Of a stretch of DNA of 64,000 nucleotides, positions 56,291 to 64,000 are shown piece after piece. The notes under the pieces are model-generated. The model saw nothing but the letters and a program-made list of their open reading frames with translations, had not been told where the DNA came from and did no database searches. The stretch lies in NCBI GenBank assembly GCA_037976565.1, contig CP137675.1, positions 12,294,534 to 12,358,533 of the forward strand, in the 5' to 3' direction. Origin of the DNA: Mesocentrotus franciscanus (lineage: Eukaryota; Echinodermata; Echinoidea; Camarodonta; Strongylocentrotidae). The translations under genes and the position numbers were made by a program. Position 1 is the first letter of the stretch, and every line of letters starts with the position of its first letter.

Positions 56291-56704
56291 CCTTAGCAAA
56301 AAGCTAGATCCCATTATCCGCCCCTGGATCTCTACTCTTTGAGGGTAGGAGAAAGCAAGTTTACGTCATATTACTCCAGGAAGTGCCTGAAAATGCACCT
56401 AATGTGGTTCTAAAATTGCAAATGCTTCCTACTCAGGAGGGGTTCTGACCCTCCCAGACCCACCCGCTTGGTCGCTCCGCTCCTCGCCGCTGACGCCTCG
56501 CTCCATCGTTTTTCATATATTTCACCCCATGCGATTTTGTGCCCCCGGTAAGAAATTCCTGGATCCGCCACTGATAGTAGTACTATCTACACAGTGTAAC
56601 GAACTTTTTCTCCTCCCATCAATGATGGGCGAACTATCTTTGATCACGTGATTTACTTTTGACCAATCGTAGAGCAAGATGCTTAGTATGTAGAATATAA
56701 TAAT

Positions 56705-56736
56705 TAATAGTGGTATTATTATTATTATTATCATTA

Positions 56737-56772
<36 letters not shown>

Positions 56773-57000
56773 GTCTTAGTAGTAGTAGTAGTTGTTGTAG
56801 TAGTTGTAGTAGTAGTAGTAGCAGTATAGTAGTAGTAGTAGTAGTAGTAGTAGTAGCAGTATCAATAGCAGCAGCATCAGCACCAGTAGAAATAATTCAT
56901 GTAGCAATAGCAGTATTGGTATAAGTTCTGTACAATTAGTCTCGGTTGTGATGATGGTGGGAATGAGAAAGTAGTAGTACCAGTAGCAGCAGCAGCAGTA
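56705..57000. repeat. (ATT)n, (GTA)n microsatellites
   Basis: Trinucleotide tracts within the duplicated block, longer and purer than in copy 1 where two elements have inserted. Confidence 0.85.
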
Positions 57001-57045
57001 ATTGTAGTATCAGCATCATAATTATCATAACCATCATCAGTTTAA

Positions 57046-57216
57046 AGATAAGCTTGAGTTCTGGTAATGATAAAAAATAAATTCTCACAGCATCCAACAT
57101 AACTTGCACTGAATGTTCTAGATTACAAATAAATGACATGTGCCAAACGATGTTGGTAGAAAATGTATAGGGGCTGAGTAATGAGCATAGAAAGATAAGG
57201 AAATCAAGGTAAAAGT
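57046..57216 (+). mobile_element. TTAA-type MITE, one end
   Basis: TTAA then AGATAAGCTTGAGTTCTGG; collinear with 20000-20190. The right terminus is missing. Confidence 0.62.
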
Positions 57217-59299
57217 AGGCCCGACACCATGTACCTAACACAGGTCACTATGTGCACATGAGAGTTGTGGTTTTAATTGAAGATGATTTCCAGCAAGTTT
57301 GTGTGAGGTTGTTTTTATTTTACTGGTTCAAACAATCAATCTACTAGAGGTTAAACAATTCAGAATGAATTATAGCCATGTTCTCTCGACATACGATGCC
57401 CATACCAGAGCTCAAGATTAGCTTTAACCGGTAATCCATGCTTTAACAGAGTCTGGTGACGCGTACTCCTTGGTGAGACACAGCATCTTTCATTTTTCTC
57501 TTTTTTTCAGATTAGTATAGAGTCACGATTTTTTTTTTAAAGAGGAGTATATATCCAATCTAGTAACTTAATTCATGTACGTGTAAATCAAGTAACTTAA
57601 TTCCAGTAATTTAATTCATGTAGCTTAATTCACTGGTTGGTATGTGATATGCACACAAACTAACGTCCATTCAAGTTCATCGAATCTTCTTTAGTCTTAT
57701 GTTCTTATGCTTGATTCCAATTTCTAAATATGGGTGAGTCTAGGGGTTATTTTGATGAATACAAACACCTTTAAATACCTCATCTGACATCAATATTTAA
57801 TCAGATGATGCCTCGTCATCGTATCATCATTCCTCTCATCATATTTCCACGCGCTGGAAAGCACAAGGCCAGTCATTTTGTTGATTAGATTTGGAGCCGT
57901 CTCACGTCTCCGAACCAGTCACATGTAAAAGACAATCACCATGATTAAACGCGATGAAATACGTATCATGGTATCCATTAGCGAAAAAACGAGCATGTTA
58001 ATACGGGTTTAATATCTCAGGCACACCAACGAGACCAACGCCAGTCCGACCACAGATCGAACTACAAAATTACATTACCACCAATGGCCAAAGATCAGTC
58101 GGTTTGCCTACGGTTAGGCGGTGTGACTGGGATATCGGACAGGTAATAAACAGCCGAAGCCAATCACCGGAAGTTGTTTTTTCTGTTGTAATTTCTAACT
58201 TGATTCATGGAATTTGATGGAAAACAGTATCCATTACCGCGATTGATTGTTGTTTTAAGTTGGGACCCCCATAATTTCACGTACAATCTTAATAATGCTT
58301 TTATTTGATTTCTCCATCGAGTATTTTTGTTAAATATAGTAATGTGGAAGGTAAATAAAGTACTCAAGCATTTCAAAATTATCTAGGGAGAGTCATGTAT
58401 CTAGAGACCTAACATTTTTGCAATGTTGAAATTGGGCACTTATATACCCGTCAATGACGTAAACTTAATTTTAGTTTTGTGAGTAGAATAACCATTTTAA
58501 GTATATGTTTGTTGTTTTCTTAATCATAGGAAGAGATTTGTTTTAAGACTGGATCAACATTTTACCACTTGGTTGTTATACTTGTTGGTAAGAATTGGTA
58601 ATTTTGCCGATACTTGCTCAAAGCTATTACCACTATAGCATATTACGCGTGAGTGAGTAAATGAGTGAGTGGGTGATTGGATGCGTGAGTGAGTGAGCGT
58701 ATAACGCTTACCCGGAGGTGATTTTAGGTCCATCTTACGGCGGTTAACTTGGTGTAAATGACCCTGTTTTATCCCTCCATTCATCAAGATATTCATCCCT
58801 GTGAAGAAGAAAAAAAAACCTTGGCAAAAGCCAAAAATATTCAAGAGCAAAAAGTGCGCTAGCGAGCGAATAATCGTTATCTGAAAATGATAAGAAAATG
58901 CTTTAACTCCAAAGTGCGGCAATCTAGATAGCAGACTCATCGTCTATAGTAAAATTGTGGGGGGAAATTCTATCAGAAATCGTTTTCTAGCTTCCAAGTG
59001 TCGTTTGTTATATCCTGGCTATAGTATGATTTTACCCATAACGATGATGAAGTGACAATGGTAACTGGTGCTCTAAAAAACGTGATTTCAAAGAAAAGGG
59101 AGACTAAAATCCGACATGTATACTCACCGAATGAGTAAAATGTGGGAAATTATTTTTAGATAACAAATGGGAAATTACATTTTATAACATAACGTTTGCT
59201 CTCCTTTTCAATGTAATTAACAACGACAAAACAACGAAGGACTGAGTTCATTTCTATAAAGATAAATTCGACAAACTTTGCTTTGTAATTATGCTGCAT
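57217..59299. other. No gene; (GAGT)n at about 58648-58700
   Basis: Long unremarkable stretch with a GAGT/GTGA tetranucleotide run; the 128-codon minus frame covering it is not recognised. Confidence 0.4.
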
Positions 59300-59372
59300 T
59301 ATTGTAGAGCGCTTAGAGACTTCTGATAAAGTAAGTGTTAGGCGCTATATAAGCAAATATAATTATTATATT
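59300..59372 (+). mobile_element. SINE/MITE tail with GCGCTATATAAG
   Basis: TAGAGCGCTTAGAGAC, TGATAAAGTAAGTGTTAGGC and GCTATATAAGCAAATATAAT followed by ATT repeats, a common short-retroposon 3' end in invertebrates. Compare 31070 and 45755. Confidence 0.55.
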
Positions 59373-59439
59373 GTATTTCCTTACCTCTTTTTTTAAGGAT
59401 GATTGTGGAGGCCATCCCATCCGCTACGGTACCGCCAAG

Positions 59440-59505
59440 TACAACTACAACAACAACAATCTAATCTACTAACTGCTACTACTAATACTTCTAAAATGTA
59501 TAATC

Positions 59506-59536
<31 letters not shown>

Positions 59537-59564
59537 CACGTCTTATACTACTACTGCCACTACA

Positions 59565-59602
<38 letters not shown>

Positions 59603-59845
59603 TACTACTTCTCTTTCTACTACTACTATACGATTGCTATTTATACTGCTGCTGCTGCTACTCCTCCTCCTCATCCTTCTACTACTACTACAACTACCAC
59701 TACTATACTATTAGTTCTACTACTACTACGGTACCACCTATACTATATACTACTAGTACAAATACTACTACTGCTAATACTACTACTAATACTATACAGT
59801 TGCTACTTCTGCTGTTGCTGCTGCTACTACGACTACTACTTCTAC
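59440..59845. repeat. (TAC)n microsatellite, left part
   Basis: Long imperfect TAC/ACT trinucleotide tract. It continues at 62756-62935 on the far side of the 2.9-kb insertion. Thr/Ser-rich open frames are artefacts. Confidence 0.88.
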
Positions 59846-60128
59846 CACTGGCGTACTGGTGGGGGGGCTTGGGGGGGCGCTAGCCCCCCCAAATAAAATT
59901 AAACCATGACTTATTTTCAATTTCATACAAGTGATTTATAAATGTTCGTGATATATCACATGATTTCCAACAAAATGCGTGTTTCTCCATTTCTGTTGCA
60001 ATCTGACACATTCCCAAATAGCCAGGAAGTGCATATGTTTTTACAGTCACTAAGGGCCTTAGTGGCCACTAACAGTAACACTAGTAGATAACCGTATATC
60101 CAGTTTAGCGAAAAGTCTGGATACCCGT

Positions 60129-60265
60129 ATGTCAGGCCTGGAGAAGAGCTTAGAGAAGATCGCGGCAGGTCTAGGCGGTACGCGGGGGAATGCGCAGTCG
60201 CCTGCGCCCAGGGTTTGTTTTGGATGTGGCGAGGAGGGTCATTTCCAGAGGGAATGTTCCACAGG
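60129..60265 (+). pseudogene. Gag-type CCHC zinc-knuckle fragment
   Basis: The open frame starts MSGLEKSLEKIAAGLGG and contains CFGCGEEGHFQREC, an exact C-x2-C-x4-H-x4-C knuckle as in the nucleocapsid part of LTR-retrotransposon or retroviral Gag. It breaks off right after the knuckle into GGCGCGGATCCAGTGGGG, another transposon-like end. Only about 45 residues remain; no protease, RT or LTR is seen, so it is a non-functional fragment, probably captured by the surrounding DNA transposon. Other CCHC proteins cannot be fully excluded. Confidence 0.65.
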
Positions 60266-60295
60266 CGCGGATCCAGTGGGGCGATCGGGCCTTGC

Positions 60296-60900
60296 CCCGC
60301 AAAGAAAAAAAAGAGAGAGAGAGAAGGAAAAGAAGGGAAAGGGAAAGAGGAGAGAAAGGGAAAGAAAGAAGAGGAAGAAGAAAAGAAAATGGGGGGGAAA
60401 GAAGGAGATCGGGGGGGGAGGCGAAAGGGCCTTGCCTCCCAGGCTGTTGCCCCTTCAAAAAATTAAGAGAGAAGGAAGGAAAGGGAAAGAAAAAAAGGAA
60501 AAGAGGAGATAAGGGGAAGGAAAAAAAGAGGAAGAAGAAAAGAAAAGAAGGGGGATATCAGTTGCAATTTTCCCGCCAACAAGTTGTAGATCGGGGGATA
60601 AAGGGCCTTGCCTCTACCCCCGCCCCCGCCAAAAAAATAAGAGAGAAGGAAGGAAAGGGAAAGAAAAAAGGAAAAGAGGAGATAAAGGGAAGGAAAAAAA
60701 GAGGAAGAAGAAAAGAAAAGAAGGGGGATATCAGTTGCAATTTTCCCGCCAACAGCATGTGGATCGGGGCGAAAGGCCTTGCCTCCCCTAGCAAACCTAA
60801 AAGAGAGAGAAGGAAGGAAGGGAAGGGAAAGGTAAGGAAAGAAAGAGAGAAAGAAGATAGGTAGGGAGATCAGTTTCGATTTTTCCCGTCAACAAGGTGG
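60296..60900. repeat. Purine-rich tandem array, ~170-bp units
   Basis: Blocks of AAGGAAAGGGAAAG-type DNA separated by ATCAGTTGCAATTTTCCCGC..GATCGGGG..GGCCTTGCC at about 60553, 60727 and 60867, with a partial start at about 60406. The 224-codon Lys/Arg/Glu frame (60190-60864) is low complexity, not a gene. Confidence 0.82.
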
Positions 60901-61212
60901 AGATCGGGGCCACTGGCGTACTGATGGGGGGGGGAGCCAATTAGTGCCCTGCCAGTGTCACAATAAAATTCAAACGTGGTTCATTCCTAATTCGATACCG
61001 GTGATTTACAAATGTTGCTGAAAAGACATAGTTTTCCGAGGTTTTTCCTCACTTTTTATACTTTTGTATGCGTTTGTTGGAAAATTACAAATTCCTAAAT
61101 TCACAGTCAGGCAATAAATATGCTTATTTAGAGGCCTACATGGCAGGGCCCGCAAAACGACGGGGAAAGTATACTTAAGAGAATAGAAAGAAAGAGAGAA
61201 AGAAAGAAAGAA

Positions 61213-62600
61213 TAGTGACCTGCCAGTGTCACAAAATATATGAGGTATCAAAATATGCTCATATGACCGTGATTAAATGCCTAAAACCCCTGAGCTTCGG
61301 GGGGCTCTGTCCCCGATTCCACCTAGGGCCCTAAGGCGGGCCCCTGATGGCTAATCTGACCGTTATAAAATGCCTGAAACCCTGAGCTTCTGGGGCCCCG
61401 CCCCCTGGACCCCACGCCAATTAGTGTCCTGCCAGTGTCACAAATAGGGTATCAAAATATGCTCATCTGACCGTAATTAAATGCCTGAAACCCCTGAGCT
61501 TCCGGGGGCTCTGCCCCCTCGACCCCACCAGGGGCCCTTAGGCGGGCCCCTGAAAGCTTATCTGACAGTAATTTATTGCCTAAAACCCCTGAGCTTCCGG
61601 GGGCTCCGCCCCCTGGACCCCGCCCTCTGGACCCCACGCCAATTAGTGTCCTGCCAGTGTCACAAATAAGGTATTAAAATATGCTCATCTGACCGTTATT
61701 AAGCGCCTAAAACCCCTGAGCTTCCAGGGGCTCTGCCCCCTGGACCCAACCAATGGTCCTAAGTCAGGACCCTGGATACTCATCTGACAGTAATTTATTG
61801 CCTAAAACCTCTGAGCTTCCGGGGGCTCCGCCCCCTGGACCCCACGCCAATTAGTGACCTGCCAGTGTCACAAATAGGGTATCAAAATATGCTCATCTGA
61901 CCGTAATTAAATGCCTGAAACCCTGAGCTTCAGGGGGCTCTGCCCCCTCGACCCAACCAGGGCCCTAAGGCGGGCCCCTGAATGCTTATCTGGCCGTTTT
62001 AAAATGCCAAAAAGCCCCTGAGCTTCTGGGGGCTCGGCCCTGGACCCCACGCCAATTAATGTCCTGCCAGTGTCACAAATAAGGTATCAAAATATGCTCA
62101 TCTGACCGTTATTAAACGCCTAAAACCCTGAGCTTCCAGGGGCTCTGCCCCTGGACCCAACCAATGGCCCTAAGTCAGGCCCCTGGATACTCATCTGACA
62201 GTAATTTATTGCCTAAAACCCTGAGCTTGGGGCTCCGCCCGGGACCCCACGCCAATTAGTGACCTGCCAGTGTCACAAATAGGGTATCAAAATATGCTCA
62301 TCTGACCGTAATTAAATGCCTGAAACCCCTGAGCTTCCGGGGCTCCGCCCCCTCGACCCCACCAGGGGGCCTAAGACGGGCCCCTGAATGCTCAATGACC
62401 GTTATAAAATGCCTCAAATCCCTGAGTTTCAGGGGGCTCAGCCCCCTGGACCCCACGCCAATTAGTGACCTGCCAGTGTCACGAATAAGGTATCAAAATA
62501 TGCTCATCTGACCGTAATTAAATGCCCATACCCCTGAGCTTCCGGGGACTCTGCCCCTGACCCTGCCGGGGCTTTGCCCCTAGATCCCACGACAATTTAC
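61213..62600 (+). repeat. ~205-bp GC-rich satellite, about 6-7 units
   Basis: CCTGCCAGTGTCACAAATA marks units near 61425, 61650, 61858, 62064, 62265 and 62469, with a diverged one near 61217; the period is about 205 bp, the first about 225. Each unit holds two half-motifs of the form CTGAGCTTCCGGGGGCTC-CGCCCCCTGGACCCC, whose GGGGGCTCCGCCCCC core is self-complementary, alternating with ATGCTCATCTGACCGTAATT segments. A single related motif is in the 700-bp element near 54810. Confidence 0.88.
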
Positions 62601-62755
62601 ACTACGCTCTACCTGATCGTAAATACTTTAGCCTCCCCTCCCCACCTACTTTGAAAAACGTTCAGCGGGGCCTGCATGTAAGAGTGGGGGTGATGTGGAT
62701 TTTTTGTCTGCCAGCCCCCCCAAACTTTTTTGCTCATTACGCCACTGACTTCTAC

Positions 62756-62935
62756 TACTATGGTTCTACCACTATTTATACAACAACAACAATCACTGTA
62801 TGTAATATTACCATTACTACCATTATTTCCACTACTACTAGTGCTACTACTACTATTCCTAATTTCCTACTACTATTACTAGTACTCTTACTCTTACTAC
62901 TACTACTAGTACTGCCACTTCCACTACCACTTAAT
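62756..62935. repeat. (TAC)n microsatellite, right part
   Basis: Continuation of the tract interrupted at 59846-62747. Confidence 0.85.
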
Positions 62936-63191
62936 TACTTTGCTATTACCACTGATATATTACTATGGAATATGATTTCATACTTTTCAACCTTTTTTCA
63001 ACCTTATTATTTACCCATTTATCTCTTTCCATCTATCTTAATGTGTAAGTGTGGAAAGCAAGCCATTTTACTAGAAAGGTATATAAGCAGCTTTTTGCCC
63101 GGCTCCAGTCTTCAATTATTCTCCGTCAGTTGAAGCATAAAATTGATTACAGCTACCCTTCATATTCTCCTTCTCTGTGCCTCATCGTCAG

Positions 63192-63341
63192 GCGCTCGAT
63201 GATGAAGAATTCATGACCGCTGCGGCCGCTGCGCTGCAACCAAGCAAAAATGCCGCATCTCACACGCCACCCTCGGAAACAAAATGCTATAAAAAGGGTT
63301 TTTATTTCGATACGGTATTATGTAGATCGTTAAAGGAATAA
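63192..63341 (+). CDS. Weak candidate terminal exon
   Basis: A pyrimidine-rich stretch and CAG (CTCCTTCTCTGTGCCTCATCGTCAG ends at 63191; shown here only as an acceptor-like signal) precede an open frame of 49 codons to TAA at 63339-63341. It reads ALDDEEFMTAAAAALQPSKN and on to LCRSLKE. The first 30 codons are GC-rich compared with flanks; the rest becomes AT-rich. No protein family is recognised and no other exon is visible. It may be fortuitous. Confidence 0.2.
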   Translation, partial: ALDDEEFMTAAAAALQPSKNAASHTPPSETKCYKKGFYFDTVLCRSLKE

Positions 63342-63720
63342 TGCACACAACAGCTAAAGTTACATGATACAAAAACCTCCCCTAGTGCTGTGGACGGCGC
63401 GATACCCCCGACAACATCAACAACAACAAACACAGCAACATAACACAAAAGGCTCCGTTTTCTTTAAAAATGTGGAATTTGAATATAAGGATTTAGAAAT
63501 AGTTAAAGGAACATTCATGCCATTGTTTTGAAGTGAGCCTTTCGATAGCAAAATGACATAGAAAGCTAAGTAAAGCTAAAGGAAATGAAATCTTTGTACT
63601 TATCACTTGGATTAGTTTCCAATATGCTCTTGTCGTCATTTCTAAATAGACTCAATATGCCTCGTCATAGGTAAAAAGCCTTTGAAGAAGTTCAAACTTA
63701 CCTTTAGAATATCTCATGAT
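63342..63720. other. No feature seen
   Basis: AT-rich with ACAACATCAACAACAAC-type CAA repeats near 63408-63430. Confidence 0.4.
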
Positions 63721-63725
63721 AACAA

Positions 63726-63727
<2 letters not shown>

Positions 63728-63767
<40 letters not shown>

Positions 63768-63775
63768 TTTTTAAA
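63728..63775. repeat. (TA)n and poly-T
   Basis: TA dinucleotide repeat of about 16 units followed by a T-run. Confidence 0.9.
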
Positions 63776-63884
63776 TATTATTTTTAACTGAAGTAAAGCT
63801 GAGGTAGTCATGACAGTTGCAAATTGTATTCACTAGTGTTAGGGTAATGTTTGTGGTACCAAATAATGTGCAGGGTTTGTTATC

Positions 63885-64000
63885 CCCTCGCCGACGAAGT
63901 CGGAAGGGATAGAAACGCCGCTGTCCGTCCTTCCTTCCTTCCGTGCGTCCGTCCGTTCGTAACAAATTTGGTTTCCGATCAATAACTTCAGTAATGTTTG
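63885..64000 (+). mobile_element. Edge fragment with (CCGT)n, probable transposon
   Basis: CCCTCGCCGACGAAGTCGGA and (GTCC/TTCC)n followed by AACAAATTTGGTTTCCGATC is a recurrent arrangement in mobile elements of marine invertebrates. The window ends inside it. Confidence 0.4.

Larger units (their letters stand above)
54048..56326. mobile_element. Inner element with tandem array
   Basis: Left end CAGTGGGGGATCTATGAGGG, right end ATCCCATTATCCGCCCCTG (complement CAGGGGCGGAT). It is nested inside the 2.7-kb element and a second partial copy exists at 30194-30500. The target duplication is not clear (GATC on both sides only). The body is the array described next, interrupted by a 700-bp hAT-like insertion. 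Confidence 0.65.
53849..56573. mobile_element. 2.7-kb hAT-like composite element
   Basis: Terminal inverted repeat CAGTGGCGGATCCAGG at both ends; the flanks ATAGT (53844-53848, 56574-56578) are a 5-bp duplication when compared with the empty site in copy 1. The CAG(T/G)G start suggests hAT; 5 bp instead of 8 bp is unusual and may reflect a hAT5-like group or a small deletion. Its own sequence is about 446 bp (53849-54047 and 56327-56573). The rest is a second element. Confidence 0.8.
53677..56993 (+). repeat. Segmental duplication, copy 2, interrupted
   Basis: 53677-53848 plus 56574-56993 match copy 1. The 2725-bp element at 53849-56573 interrupts it after ATAGT. In copy 1 the site reads GAAGATAGTAGTAC without interruption (49136-49149). 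Confidence 0.85.
59846..62747. mobile_element. 2.9-kb hAT-like composite in a TAC microsatellite
   Basis: Ends CACTGGCGTACTGG and TCATTACGCCACTG (complement CAGTGGCGTAATGA), flanked by exact 8-bp ACTTCTAC at 59838-59845 and 62748-62755. A second copy of the left end (CACTGGCGTACTGATGGG, collinear for about 200 bp) starts at about 60902, so a relative is nested or duplicated inside. Contents in order: left-end unique DNA, Gag zinc-knuckle fragment, purine-rich array, second left end, GC-rich satellite, right end. No hAT transposase is visible. Confidence 0.8.

Noticed and set aside
59403..59714. Thr/Ser-rich mucin-like frame
   Set aside because: TAC microsatellite translation.
60190..60864. 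224-codon Lys/Arg/Glu-rich open frame
   Set aside because: It lies entirely in a purine-rich tandem array; low complexity keeps several frames open. Only its first ~45 codons in a different frame (60129 start) carry a real domain signature.
63208..63232. Adjacent EcoRI (GAATTC) and NotI (GCGGCCGC) sites suggesting cloning-vector junction
   Set aside because: Flanking sequence is not recognisable vector and reads continuously with the neighbouring DNA; probably coincidence.

Overview
The window looks like intergenic or intronic DNA from a metazoan, most likely a marine invertebrate deuterostome (echinoderm or hemichordate grade). The evidence is AT-rich, repeat-dense sequence; decayed LINEs of both an L1/Tx1-like and a CR1/L2/jockey-like type; tRNA- and 7SL-like SINEs; many hAT-type termini beginning CAG(G/T)GGCGGATCC or CAGTGGCGTA; TTAA-flanked MITEs; and a foldback element whose arms are tandem arrays, similar in design to sea-urchin TU elements. 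There is no operon-like layout and no long intact gene. No host protein-coding gene could be supported; three short stretches are kept only as weak exon candidates (17695-17888, 31390-31830, 63192-63341).

Layout. 1-10 kb: a CR1/L2-like LINE 3' end (minus), a DDE-integrase-type transposase remnant with a tail repeat that recurs inverted near 10.5-10.9 kb, a MITE with internal 75-bp repeats, a hairpin element, a mosaic of GTCCACACAC/CGTGATTAGG motifs, and a 795-bp TIR element holding a 90-bp minisatellite. 10-30 kb: an L1-like LINE (12.1-14.0 kb, minus), a 7SL-like SINE split by a 979-bp TU-like foldback (14.9-15.9 kb), a CR1/L2-like LINE (20.2-22.0 kb, plus), another LINE 3' piece and two tRNA-type SINEs (22.3-24.0 kb), a second L1-like LINE (24.9-27.35 kb, minus), and a foldback with 76-bp perfect arms (28.5-28.8 kb). 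30-47 kb: a mobile element carrying a decayed C2H2 zinc-finger fragment, several MITEs with TA, TTAA or 3-bp target duplications, and simple repeats. 47-57 kb: the richest region, with a 1.4-kb hairpin-studded element and a local segmental duplication (48972-50013 versus 53677-56993). Each copy of the duplication serves as the empty site for transposons in the other, exposing a nested stack up to four levels deep. 57-64 kb: a 2.9-kb hAT-like element inserted in a TAC microsatellite, holding a Gag-type zinc knuckle, purine-rich arrays and a ~205-bp GC-rich satellite.

The sequences do not work together as a pathway; the window is a record of transposition. Its value is that many insertions can be read exactly, because the uninterrupted site survives elsewhere in the same window. 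Clade and superfamily names rest on recognisable motifs and termini read by eye, without database search.
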